A stretch of DNA of 52,829 nucleotides from Pedobacter miscanthi (GCF_003315595.1 NZ_QNQU01000035.1:1-52829), one strand, 5' to 3'; shown: positions 24,410 through 32,502, numbered from the stretch's first letter. Notes: generated by a model from the sequence alone, not told the origin. Numbers and translations: made by a program.

Positions 24410-25452
24410 TGAAAAGAACGGTTATTTATACCTGCCTGAGTACAGGATTACTGGTTTCCATCTGCTTTTCCCTTGCACTGGGTGCGATGCGCATCCCTTT
24501 AAAAGAAGTAATTGATACCCTAACCCATACCGTGGGTTTTACTGTTTTTGGCGGTACAGATCATGGCATAAATGAAGGCGTAATCATGATGATCAGGCTA
24601 CCGCGTACCTTAATGGGCGTACTGGTTGGTGCCGCATTGGGCATATCGGGTGCTGCGATACAGGGTATATTCAGGAACCCTTTAGCCGAACCCAGTTTAG
24701 TAGGGATATCGGCCGGAGCATCTTTAATGGCGGTGTTGATTATTGCTTTCGAAACTTTATTATTTTCGAGTTTAAGCCAGGTAATGGGTTATTATTTATT
24801 GGCTTTTGGTGCTTTTGCCGGCGCAGGTTTTACCGCCATGCTGGTGTATAACCTTTCGAAAGTAAACGGACAGGCCAATGTTTCTACCATGCTACTTGCA
24901 GGTATTGCCATTAATGCCATGGCAGGAGCTTTAACCGGATTGGTAACCTATCTGGCAGATGAACAGAAACTCCGCAGCATTACCTTTTGGATGATGGGCA
25001 GTTTGGGTGGTGCTACCTGGCAAAATGTAAGCTGTTTGTTCCCTTTTGTGTTAATCCCCGTAATCGGACTTCCTTTTCTATCCAGGGGATTAAATCTATT
25101 TGCCATCGGCGAAAGTCAGGTAGAGCTGATCGGCCTAAACCCTAACCGAATTAAAATACTGGTGGTGGTACTGGCTACTATGGCCGTTGGGGCATCTGTT
25201 GCTGTTTCGGGCATTATCGGTTTTATCGGATTGCTTATCCCCCACCTCACCCGTTTGCTGGGTGGTGTAGATCACCGTTTTGTGCTTCCGGTTTCGGCAT
25301 TGATGGGGGCTTTGGTGCTTACCCTGGCCGATATGGTTTCGAGATTGATTGTTCAACCCATAGAACTGCCTATTGGTGTGGTTACCGCTTTAATGGGTAC
25401 ACCCATATTTTTATATATCCTCATTAAAGACAAAAAGAAATTAGTTAATTAA
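24409..25452 (+). CDS. hmuU: Heme ABC permease HmuU (FecCD family)
   Basis: A 347-aa polytopic inner-membrane permease with about ten membrane segments. FecCD signatures are RLPRTLMGVLVGAALGISGA, AIQGIFRNPLAEPSLVGIS and GIIGFIGLLIPHLTRLLGG. It forms a homodimeric channel with HmuV. Its start overlaps the hmuT stop by one base, and its stop is 8 bp before hmuV. Confidence 0.93.
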   Translation: MKRTVIYTCLSTGLLVSICFSLALGAMRIPLKEVIDTLTHTVGFTVFGGTDHGINEGVIMMIRLPRTLMGVLVGAALGISGAAIQGIFRNPLAEPSLVGISAGASLMAVLIIAFETLLFSSLSQVMGYYLLAFGAFAGAGFTAMLVYNLSKVNGQANVSTMLLAGIAINAMAGALTGLVTYLADEQKLRSITFWMMGSLGGATWQNVSCLFPFVLIPVIGLPFLSRGLNLFAIGESQVELIGLNPNRIKILVVVLATMAVGASVAVSGIIGFIGLLIPHLTRLLGGVDHRFVLPVSALMGALVLTLADMVSRLIVQPIELPIGVVTALMGTPIFLYILIKDKKKLVN

Positions 25453-25460
25453 TACCGGTT

Positions 25461-26348
25461 ATGCTTAGAGTAGAATCCATCAGCTATAAATTAAATAACA
25501 GGCCGCTGTTAAAAGATATCTCATTTAGTATCAGGCCGGGAGAAATGGTTGCGCTTTTAGGCTCGAACGGTGCAGGTAAATCAACCCTGATGCGTTTGCT
25601 CTCGGGCGAACGAAAACCTGATACCGGACGTATTATGTTGTATGGGGATGACCTCGCAGCTTATAACCGGAAAATTCTGGCCACTAGGAGGGCTTACCTG
25701 CAACAGCACAATCCCATTTCGATGGCTTTTACCGTAAGAGAAGTGGTAATGATGGGCAGATATGGTTTTAAAAGTGGCTCATCAGCAAAAAACGACCAAA
25801 CAGCACTACTCGAAACCATGGAACTATGCGGTTTAACCGATCTTGCCGACCGGTCGATGTTAAGCCTTTCGGGTGGCGAACAACAACGGGTGCACCTGGC
25901 TAGGGTTTTGGCTCAGTTGTGGGATAATAAAGATGCTGTATTGCTCCTGGACGAACCAACCAATAACATGGATCTTCAGTTTCAGCACCAAACCCTGGCT
26001 ATAGCTGCTGCGATGGCAAAAAAAGGTTATATGATTGTTGTAGTGCTGCACGAGGTTAACCTTGCCGCACAATATGCCAGCCGTATCATTATTTTAAAAG
26101 ATGGGCGGAAATGGTGGGACGGTACCCCGGTACAGGTACTTACACCACAACATATATACACAGCGTTTGGCATCCATGCACAGGCCTATACCGACCAAAG
26201 CAGCTTGAAAACGGTTATTGTACCTAAAGAAATTAAACTGGATGCGGCAAAATTCAATTCCAATCTGCAAGTGCTCCACCAGCCTGTTTATAAGTTAAAA
26301 ACTACCGAAACCGATGAATTAATTAACCTCCAATCTGTAAAGATTTAA
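25461..26348 (+). CDS. hmuV: Heme ABC transporter ATPase HmuV
   Basis: A 295-aa ABC ATPase. Walker A is GSNGAGKST (about 34-42), the signature motif is LSGGEQQRVHLARVLAQ, Walker B is AVLLLDEPTNNMD, and the switch His is in VVVLHEVNLA. The length is slightly above the family norm because of a C-terminal extension (FNSNLQVLHQPVYKLKTTET) without a recognised domain. It energises heme import through HmuU. It is followed 13 bp later by the Fur-like gene, so that gene is probably in the same transcript. Confidence 0.93.
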   Translation: MLRVESISYKLNNRPLLKDISFSIRPGEMVALLGSNGAGKSTLMRLLSGERKPDTGRIMLYGDDLAAYNRKILATRRAYLQQHNPISMAFTVREVVMMGRYGFKSGSSAKNDQTALLETMELCGLTDLADRSMLSLSGGEQQRVHLARVLAQLWDNKDAVLLLDEPTNNMDLQFQHQTLAIAAAMAKKGYMIVVVLHEVNLAAQYASRIIILKDGRKWWDGTPVQVLTPQHIYTAFGIHAQAYTDQSSLKTVIVPKEIKLDAAKFNSNLQVLHQPVYKLKTTETDELINLQSVKI

Positions 26349-26361
26349 ATCTCCGCTACCT

Positions 26362-26712
26362 ATGGAAAACATTCAAAAACTATTCAATACCGCGCAAAGT
26401 ATTAGTCAACTACCTCAATCGGCCTGTACAGATGCCTTTAAAGAAACCATTTTAAAAACCATAAACGATTATTGCAGGCTAAAACGCCTGTTGTTTTCGG
26501 AAAAAAGGCTATGGATCGCTTTTAAACTACTGGAAGTAAGCGATTTTACCCATCCCGAATCACTTTGGCTGATGCTTAAAGAAGATAAAATGCCCATTAG
26601 TATTGGTTGTGTGTACAGCAACCTTAAACTGATGGAAGCCGCCGGCGTAGTTGAAGCGCAAATTGCAGGATCGCGGTTAACCCTTTACAAGATCAGAGCC
26701 GCACATCACTAG
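26362..26712 (+). CDS. Short Fur-like winged-helix protein
   Basis: A 116-aa protein whose C-terminal half (HPESLWLMLKEDKMPISIGC, VYSNLKLMEAAGVVEAQI, GSRLTLYKI) resembles the Fur-family DNA-binding wing: helix-turn-helix like the TVYRNLKLL segment, then a wing. It ends there. The dimerisation and metal-binding domain of Fur, with its His/Cys sites, is missing. The N-terminal half is helical and unrecognised. It is the last cistron of the hmuTUV operon and overlaps the convergent AraC gene by 20 bp. It could be an iron-independent regulator or an antagonist of full-length Fur (inference). Confidence 0.7.
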   Translation: MENIQKLFNTAQSISQLPQSACTDAFKETILKTINDYCRLKRLLFSEKRLWIAFKLLEVSDFTHPESLWLMLKEDKMPISIGCVYSNLKLMEAAGVVEAQIAGSRLTLYKIRAAHH

Positions 26713-27673
26713 GCAATATGCCGTAATATTTTTTAAAGGCATTGGTAAAACTGGCCTGGTGTTTAAAACCGACATTAACACCCACTTCGTACATGTTTTT
26801 ACCTTCTTCCAAAATCAACCGTTTGGCTTCTTCCATCCGTAACCGGGTTACGAAATCGTAAATGGTACTGCCAAAATATTTTTTAAATCCTGTACGCAAT
26901 TTAAACTCATTGAGCAGGATCATTTTAGAAAGCTGTTTGTGTGTTGGCGGATCAATATAATCGCGTTCTAAAATCTCGCGGGCTTCTTCCAGTTTGGGGA
27001 TATCACGGTCAAGGAGCGATTCCCGCCCACCCTGTATGTGCTGACTAAATTGTTCCAACTGGTACATAATCAGTTCGGTAATCCTGGCATCGGTAAAAAG
27101 ACGTTTTAATTCGCCATCCTGTCTGCATGAGATAATCGCTTCAATAGATCTGCGCATTTCGGGCGTCATAAAAAGATCGTGTTCCGCAAAAGATGTCGAA
27201 ATTCCCTTTTCCATTTCCTGTACAAACTGCTCGTGCAGTGGCGAATACAGATCAACCAAACGCAGGTAATAATCTTTGGATAAAACGATCAGAAAATAAA
27301 CGAATTCTACGTCGGGTTTAACATCGTAAGCTTCTTTTGCCGAAGGGATATAACGGATATTATGCCGGCTACGCCCGTATTTTGCCGATTGTTTGCCGTT
27401 GGGACTTGAGCTGTTTTTATTGCTAAAAATAAACTGGCTGGTAATGGCCTCACCTTCTACCTCGGTGAGGATGCGGGCCGGACCATCAAACTTCATTTCC
27501 GAATGCACCAAAAACAGACCATTTGTTGAGAGCTGGTAATTTTTGATACCCACCGGGGCATCTTTTATGGTAATTGATTTTTCGGATAATCGGTGATCGG
27601 GAACGTACGTATCTGGAATTTCTTCCATGAACAGAAAATCTTTCTGATGCTCTATTCTTGCCTTTACAATCAT
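26693..27673 (-). CDS. AraC-family transcriptional regulator
   Basis: A 326-aa regulator with an unassigned N-terminal half (1-220) and a C-terminal AraC HTH pair: PTHKQLSKMILLNEFKLRTG, then YDFVTRLRMEEAKRLILEEG and MYEVGVNVGFKHQASFTNAF. This resembles PchR-type regulators of siderophore and heme receptor genes. It converges with the Fur-like gene with a 20-bp overlap. It probably binds the phased repeats at 23310-23370; the ligand could be heme or a siderophore, but this is inference. Confidence 0.9.
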   Translation of the reverse strand: MIVKARIEHQKDFLFMEEIPDTYVPDHRLSEKSITIKDAPVGIKNYQLSTNGLFLVHSEMKFDGPARILTEVEGEAITSQFIFSNKNSSSPNGKQSAKYGRSRHNIRYIPSAKEAYDVKPDVEFVYFLIVLSKDYYLRLVDLYSPLHEQFVQEMEKGISTSFAEHDLFMTPEMRRSIEAIISCRQDGELKRLFTDARITELIMYQLEQFSQHIQGGRESLLDRDIPKLEEAREILERDYIDPPTHKQLSKMILLNEFKLRTGFKKYFGSTIYDFVTRLRMEEAKRLILEEGKNMYEVGVNVGFKHQASFTNAFKKYYGILPSDVRL

Positions 27674-27772
27674 TTTCCGGTTAGTTAATATTAATCATGG
27701 GATAGAACAAATATACGATATTATTTATATTAATTCTAAATAAGATGATTCATTTACATTATCTATCAACCA

Positions 27773-28150
27773 GAGCGTAGTCGAAGGATCTTTTATTTCT
27801 ATCCCGCTGATCACACCGAAATCGCAGATTAGGATTGGTTTAGCCACGGATGCACAGATTAACACAGAATACTCGAATCTAACTACTCTACTCCTGTTTT
27901 CTCTATCTGTCATCCTGAGCATAGTCGAAGGATCTTTTATTTTCCTCCCACTGATCACGCAGAAATCGCAGATTTGGAGCTTTTAGCCACGGAAGCACGG
28001 ATTTACACCGACCACTCGAATCTAACTACTCTACTCCTGTTTTCTCTATCTGTCAATCCTGAGCGTAGTCGAAGGATCTTTTATTTTCTTCCCGCTGATC
28101 ACACAGAAATCGGAGATATGTTGTTTTTAGCCACGCATGCGGGATTCATC
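27773..28150. repeat. 144-bp tandem repeat, about 2.6 copies
   Basis: GAGCGTAGTCGAAGGATCTT begins at 27773, 27917 (one change) and 28061, an exact 144-bp period. Each unit joins three motifs found elsewhere: GTCATCCTGAGC, CGCTGATCACACAGAAATCG and GCCACGGATGCACAG, plus ACTCGAATCTAACTACTCTA. This looks like a composite of dispersed elements that then amplified. No gene is supported between the AraC start and 28157. Confidence 0.85.
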
Positions 28151-28156
28151 CCACTA

Positions 28157-28648
28157 CTAAGCATTCCTGCTCAATATTGCGGCACAAGCGGTTAATACAA
28201 TACAGATAAATGAGGCAATTGTCCTGATCCTTTGAAATAAGCTCCAGCTGGGCTCGAATTTGTTGCGCAATGCCGTTAATTCCTCAGCACTTAATTTAGT
28301 TAAATCGGTACCATCCAATAAATCATTAAGCGGCACGTTGCCAATAACGGTTACCAAAAAAACACCTCCAAAATACAATAGCGCAGCTGCAAGCAGTAAA
28401 TAAAAAACAGTAGACTGATCTTTAAAAAACCAGACACTGATGGGCAACAAAATTAGTGTTCCCATAAAAGAGGCAAAAAATAAAGGATTTAAAATAGCCC
28501 TGTTGATGGATTGCATGCCCTGAAGAAAAGAAATATCCGAAAGCCGGGTAAGGCCTGGTATTACCGAACAAGAATAGGCATAAAACAAACCACCAATAAG
28601 TGCAGTAGATACTGTACTCAATAAGAGTATAAGATTCTTAAGCGTCAT
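28157..28648 (-). CDS. DUF1772 (anthrone-oxygenase-like) membrane protein
   Basis: A 163-aa inner-membrane protein with four hydrophobic segments. The opening LIGGLFYAYSCSVIPGL and the later LVTVIGNVPLNDLL are signatures of DUF1772 (PF08592), named from fungal anthrone oxygenases; the bacterial role is unknown. It is monocistronic. The 3' end runs up against the 144-bp repeat block. Confidence 0.85.
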   Translation of the reverse strand: MTLKNLILLLSTVSTALIGGLFYAYSCSVIPGLTRLSDISFLQGMQSINRAILNPLFFASFMGTLILLPISVWFFKDQSTVFYLLLAAALLYFGGVFLVTVIGNVPLNDLLDGTDLTKLSAEELTALRNKFEPSWSLFQRIRTIASFICIVLTACAAILSRNA

Positions 28649-29193
28649 AAATTGTTATCTGATGGTTTTTATAAATAACTAATTTAAGAAATTTTGAAAG
28701 GAAATCAGGGAAATATCCAAATCTAAAATGAGAGCGTCATTTTAGATAGGAAAGAGATTTAATTTAAATATAGATTTGATAGGTAGATGTAGATATGAGC
28801 GTATTTATGTATACTTAATTTATGGCTTCCGGACATTTTCAATCTTGTCCTTTACTTTAAGCTTAAACGAATATCGGACTTCCCGGCAGATTTAAGAATT
28901 AGGTTACATAGATCGGTTTATTTGCGTGATGGAAAGCGGTATTTCCCTGATGGGACGAATATCAATATCGGCCTAAAACAGTCGTTACGGTATTAAAATA
29001 CCGCAATTGATAGCTTTGGAAGGATTTCCAATCAAAAAATCGCTATAAAAATCATTACCCAGGATTATGGAATTTGCCACAGAACGGCATCTATTACATA
29101 ATATAATTACTCCTGTATGTTTCATAATACACATTTTTACACTATTTTAACCGAAGAATTTCAAAAATTGAAACAATTGCGTACAAACCGTGC
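28649..29193. other. Gene-poor gap with faint coding relic
   Basis: About 545 bp, AT-rich, without a credible gene. One plus-strand frame at 28823-28996 without a start codon reads LVLYFKLKRI ... VYLRDGKRYFPDGTNINIGL. This faintly recalls the arm-binding N-terminus of Bacteroidota tyrosine recombinases. It may be a degraded integrase end or chance. Confidence 0.25.
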
Positions 29194-29197
29194 TAAT

Positions 29198-29227
29198 TTC
29201 GTTACGAAAAGGTGTAATTTCGTTATG
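29198..29227 (+). promoter_or_regulatory. Candidate LytTR binding site (autoregulation)
   Basis: Direct repeats TTCGTTACG (29198-29206) and TTCGTTATG (29219-29227) lie 12 bp apart, a 21-bp period, the spacing known for LytTR sites. Each matches the published 9-mer loosely, with the GTT core kept. The larger identical core TAATTTCGTTA occurs twice. It sits just upstream of the LytTR gene at 29249. Confidence 0.55.
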
Positions 29228-29248
29228 CACGCAAAAGAAGATTAGGAG

Positions 29249-29974
29249 ATGATAAAATGTATAGCCATAGATGATCAGCAGAGTTCGATAGTTGGACTGG
29301 AAAAATACATTGAGGATACACCAAATATGAGGTTGGTTGCGAGTTATAATGATCCGCTAACCGCTTTAATGGAACTGAAGAAGCTTGAATCCGTTGATGT
29401 GATTTTTATGGATGTGGAAATGCCACAGATTTCTGGTTTGGAGTTGGCAAAAGCCGTTCGTTCCAAAACTAGGAAACTCATTTTTACCACTTCCCATCAG
29501 GAATATGCATTTGAAGCCTTTGAGGCTGATGCGGATGCTTATTTGTTAAAACCTTATGGTTATGCAAAGTTTGCCCTGACTTTAAACAGGCTTTTTGGCG
29601 AAGAATTGGAAAGTGGCGATGAAGAGACGTTTTTCTTAGTCAAGAATAAATCAGAAGATCACAAAGCTGTACTGGTACGTTATGCCGATATTATTGCTTT
29701 TGAGAGCTTTCATAATTACATTAAAATCCACACAAAGGAAAAGATAATTATCGCTTACCTGAGTTTAAAGGATGTAAAAGAGCAGTTAAGCATTAAAAAA
29801 GGTTTTATTCAATTACACCGGGCATATATTATTGCAATAGAACATATACAACATATAGATGGAACAAGGATTACACTCTCTAACCAAACCAGTTTTACGG
29901 TTGGTGATATTTACAATAACGATTTCCGTGATTTTATTACAGATAAACTGATAATCAGCAGCCGCAAGAAATAG
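29249..29974 (+). CDS. LytTR-family response regulator
   Basis: A 241-aa regulator. The receiver domain has D8/D9, phosphoacceptor D55 in VIFMDVEMPQISG and K101 in YLLKPYGY. The LytTR domain occupies about 128-235, with IAFESFHNYIKIHTKEK and FIQLHRAYIIAIEHIQHIDG. Its likely partner is the kinase at 30211, separated by a small divergent peptide gene. Candidate self-binding repeats lie just upstream. The last codons form one arm of a strong hairpin. Confidence 0.93.
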   Translation: MIKCIAIDDQQSSIVGLEKYIEDTPNMRLVASYNDPLTALMELKKLESVDVIFMDVEMPQISGLELAKAVRSKTRKLIFTTSHQEYAFEAFEADADAYLLKPYGYAKFALTLNRLFGEELESGDEETFFLVKNKSEDHKAVLVRYADIIAFESFHNYIKIHTKEKIIIAYLSLKDVKEQLSIKKGFIQLHRAYIIAIEHIQHIDGTRITLSNQTSFTVGDIYNNDFRDFITDKLIISSRKK

Positions 29975-29985
29975 CGGCTGCTGAT
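29954..29985. terminator. Bidirectional hairpin at regulator stop codon
   Basis: ATCAGCAGCCGC and GCGGCTGCTGAT form a perfect 12-bp stem around an 8-nt loop that contains most of the TAG stop. It lies between the convergent regulator and peptide genes. Neither side has a long T-run, so termination may be partial; an mRNA-end stabiliser is the alternative. Confidence 0.6.
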
Positions 29986-29992
29986 CAAAACA

Positions 29993-30136
29993 TTAATTAG
30001 GCGCAAATCCTGTAGTTCCTAGGGTAAATGTAGTAGTGGTAGGATCAGAAGTGTTAGAAAAGTGTAGTTTTGTATTTTTAAAGTTATTATTTTTAAATAC
30101 GAACAAGGTCCTTTTGTTTAATTTGATAGTTTTCAT
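29993..30136 (-). CDS. 47-aa Thr-rich peptide, RiPP/signal candidate
   Basis: A 47-codon frame, ATG at 30136 and TAA at 29993. The N-terminus MKTIKLNKRTLFVFKNNN is basic and leader-like, similar in style to Bacteroidota ribosomal peptide leaders (KLNKRTL). The C-terminus SDPTTTTFTLGTTGFAPN is Thr-rich. It has no Cys, so a lanthionine product is excluded. The gene is wedged between a LytTR regulator and a YehU-type kinase, with a LytTR-like 9-mer upstream and a hairpin downstream. A secreted signal peptide sensed by the kinase, or a modified peptide precursor, fits. No modifying or export gene is nearby. Confidence 0.6.
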   Translation of the reverse strand: MKTIKLNKRTLFVFKNNNFKNTKLHFSNTSDPTTTTFTLGTTGFAPN

Positions 30137-30155
30137 AATTTTTGTTTTTCTGAAA

Positions 30156-30183
30156 ACTAACTGTAAAGTGGCCCTGTAACTTT
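30156..30183 (-). promoter_or_regulatory. Candidate LytTR site before peptide gene
   Basis: On the minus strand ACAGTTAGT (30164-30156) fits the LytTR 9-mer pattern at every position. A weaker AAAGTTACA lies at 30183-30175, giving a 19-bp period rather than the usual 21-22. TAGTTTTC, one base from the -7 consensus, overlaps the proximal element. Confidence 0.4.
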
Positions 30184-30210
30184 AGGTATTATATATATGG
30201 TAAGATTATC

Positions 30211-31356
30211 ATGACAGATCGTTTAAATTGGAAAAGTAACCTGATCAAAAATTGGGCATCAGAATATAAGATCCATATTATATCGTGGACATGCTTTATT
30301 TTTTGGGAAACGGTGCTCGTTGGTCTGTTTTTTGGTGTTTTTGGAAAATTTGGGAATTATGCTGTTCACTACGTGATCAACATTGCATTCTTCTATATCC
30401 ATGCAAACCTTTTAAGAATAAGTACACAACCTTATCGTAATGCATACTGGAAAGTGCCTCTATTCATTACACTAGAGATTGCTATTTATATGTCTTTTGT
30501 GTACCAGTTTGACAATTTTCTTGCGCATTACACAAATTTATTGACCGGAGTACAATTGCCATTTTTAAAGCGGATTATCAACCTTGCATGGCGTTCCTCC
30601 TTTTTTATGCTTTTCTCAACGGGTTATTTCTTTTTAAAACGTTATTTAAGTGAAAAAGCAGAAAAAGAACGTATAGAAAAGCAGCGTTTCCAAATGCTCC
30701 TGGATAAAGAGCGGATGGATAAAGAACTGGTGATTTCTAAAAATGCTTTTTTAAAGGCGCAGATTAATCCGCATTTACTATTTAATACTTTTGAGTTTAT
30801 CCATCAAAAAATCAGACAGCATTCGCCGGAAGATGCAGAGGTAATGGTTTACTTGTCGGATATGATGCGTTTTGCCGCCACCACCGAACATCACGAGGGT
30901 TATATAAAACTAAACGAAGAAATCACCCAATGCCAAAACCTGATCAAGCTATACCAGCTAACGCAGGGCAGGGTTTATATCGAGCTGGCTTTTTCTCCCG
31001 ATGTACTGGGCATTAAACTTATTCCGTTGGTATTACTCACCATCCTGGAGAATATATTTAAACATGGTAACGTTTTTGATCGTGACAACAAAGCCACCAT
31101 TGATGTTTTTATGGATGGTGAACTGCTGAGGATAGAAAGCAGAAATTTACCGGCAGTGGTTAGAAACCAGGTAGGATTTGGTTCAGGGTTGGATAATATC
31201 AGAACGAGACTTGAATACAGTTATGGAAAATATGCCGAAATGAAAGCCAGCCTTGACGAAGAAGGCTTTTATACGCTAAGCATTGCGATTGATGAAAAAG
31301 GTTTAGCGGCAGCATTTCCTGATCAGTTACATGAAATGGCACATTTAATTAAATAA
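30211..31356 (+). CDS. YehU/LytS-type sensor histidine kinase
   Basis: A 381-aa membrane kinase. Four hydrophobic segments occupy about 20-142, then a charged coiled-coil (about 146-175). The His_kinase domain carries the phosphoacceptor H188 in AQINPHLLFNTFEF, followed by an ATPase region with LVLLTILENIFKHGN and FGSGLDNIRTRLEY. There is no extracytoplasmic sensor domain, so the membrane bundle may bind the signal, as in peptide-sensing kinases. It is divergent from the 47-aa peptide gene and probably acts on the LytTR protein at 29249. Its stop is 4 bp from a convergent gene's stop. Confidence 0.92.
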   Translation: MTDRLNWKSNLIKNWASEYKIHIISWTCFIFWETVLVGLFFGVFGKFGNYAVHYVINIAFFYIHANLLRISTQPYRNAYWKVPLFITLEIAIYMSFVYQFDNFLAHYTNLLTGVQLPFLKRIINLAWRSSFFMLFSTGYFFLKRYLSEKAEKERIEKQRFQMLLDKERMDKELVISKNAFLKAQINPHLLFNTFEFIHQKIRQHSPEDAEVMVYLSDMMRFAATTEHHEGYIKLNEEITQCQNLIKLYQLTQGRVYIELAFSPDVLGIKLIPLVLLTILENIFKHGNVFDRDNKATIDVFMDGELLRIESRNLPAVVRNQVGFGSGLDNIRTRLEYSYGKYAEMKASLDEEGFYTLSIAIDEKGLAAAFPDQLHEMAHLIK

Positions 31357-31360
31357 CCGG

Positions 31361-31828
31361 TTATACAAAACGGTCGATAGCAGGCGATTTTGTTACTTCG
31401 TAAAAGCTTGAGGTATTAAAGGACGAAACTTTAAATACAATTTCTTCCTCTCTTTTGGCCAGTGCATGAATACCCGGTGTAAACCTTTCCCTAAATCTTT
31501 TAATGCAGGCATTTGCATGGCAGATGATTTCGTAACGGTTTTTACTTTTAACAATTACCTCCATCACATAATCAGGCCATTGCTTCATAATCAGAGCCGG
31601 CAACCAGGAAAACTGCTGGCTTTTAATCATGACGCCAATTTCCTCAATTGCTACATCAGGAATACCTTCACCTACAATCTGTAACCATTTTTCGTCAACT
31701 TCATCTATAATGCCCAATACCTCAATACCTGATAACACCAGCCATGGATCTTCCATACTGGCCTGGATTAACTGAAAGGATTGATCCTCAAAAAAATCGT
31801 GTTGAAAATGGTAAGTAAGCTCGATCAT
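31361..31828 (-). CDS. Hypothetical protein next to receiver gene
   Basis: A 155-aa soluble protein I do not recognise. It has an acidic N-terminal half (MIELTYHFQHDFFEDQSF, EVLGIIDEVDEKWLQIVGEG) and a basic C-terminal segment (YEIICHANACIKRFRERFTP). No signal peptide or membrane segment is visible. It lies 14 bp downstream of the stand-alone receiver gene on the same strand, so the two are probably co-transcribed. A partner or output role for that receiver is possible but unproven. Confidence 0.7.
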   Translation of the reverse strand: MIELTYHFQHDFFEDQSFQLIQASMEDPWLVLSGIEVLGIIDEVDEKWLQIVGEGIPDVAIEEIGVMIKSQQFSWLPALIMKQWPDYVMEVIVKSKNRYEIICHANACIKRFRERFTPGIHALAKREEEIVFKVSSFNTSSFYEVTKSPAIDRFV

Positions 31829-31842
31829 AAGTTATTGGGATA

Positions 31843-32223
31843 TCAGTTGTTTATCGGTAGGTTGTTAAGCTTCACTAATGTTTGGATGGTACTGGCAAAA
31901 CGTTTCATTGAAATTGGTTTCCCGAGGTAACATTCAAAACTCGGATCAATCGTCCTCACATCGTGTTCTAAATTGGAAGATGCATAAATTACAAATCTTG
32001 CTTTATCCTTCAGTTTTTTAGATAGCTCTGTTCCTTCCATTCCGTCCATATCGATATCTAAAAACAGAAAATCTATTTTATCGCCATTTCCAATTATATT
32101 TAATGCATCGAGGGGATTATTGAACGTGCTGGAAACTTTTAGGAAATCGATTTCACTGATATAATCGTTCAGTGCATCAATGGCATGTTGCTCATCATCA
32201 ACTATCGAACAGTTGTAATACAT
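31843..32223 (-). CDS. Stand-alone receiver-domain protein
   Basis: A 126-aa receiver without an output domain. It has D9/D10, phosphoacceptor D56 in FLFLDIDMDGMEG, and K102 in YLGKPISM. Its sequence resembles LytTR-type receivers, so it may have lost a DNA-binding half or act by protein contact, for example as a phosphate sink for the kinase at 30211. It is first in a two-gene unit with the hypothetical protein at 31361. Confidence 0.9.
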   Translation of the reverse strand: MYYNCSIVDDEQHAIDALNDYISEIDFLKVSSTFNNPLDALNIIGNGDKIDFLFLDIDMDGMEGTELSKKLKDKARFVIYASSNLEHDVRTIDPSFECYLGKPISMKRFASTIQTLVKLNNLPINN

Positions 32224-32350
32224 ATTTGTAGATTAAAGTAGACTATACAAATCTTGCTAAAATCTATGGTATATCCAATAGCTAAAGGAAAAAAAGGTAA
32301 AAGTACGGTAGTATCTGTATTTATAATTTGAACATAAAACCCTTATAAAG

Positions 32351-32386
32351 CTGTATAAAACTGTATTTAGACTGTATTTAGACTGA
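32351..32386. promoter_or_regulatory. Tandem CTGTATTTAGA repeats upstream of receiver
   Basis: CTGTATAAAA, CTGTATTTAGA, CTGTATTTAGA, CTGAAAAT follow head to tail with periods of 10-11 bp, one helical turn. They lie 130-160 bp before the receiver gene start and could be an operator. The rest of 32224-32502 is AT-rich without a gene. Confidence 0.35.
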
Positions 32387-32502
32387 AAATGAGGTTTAAA
32401 TTTATAACATCATGTTATATTTTAACTTATTTTGGTAAAAACAACCTGATTTTTCTATACTTAACCGAACGCTTTAAAAACTAATAACTGATCAACTCCT
32501 GT

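Noticed and set aside
28823..28996. Tyrosine-recombinase N-terminal relic
   Set aside because: No start codon, only about 57 codons and a vague resemblance; kept only as a low-confidence note in the gap description.
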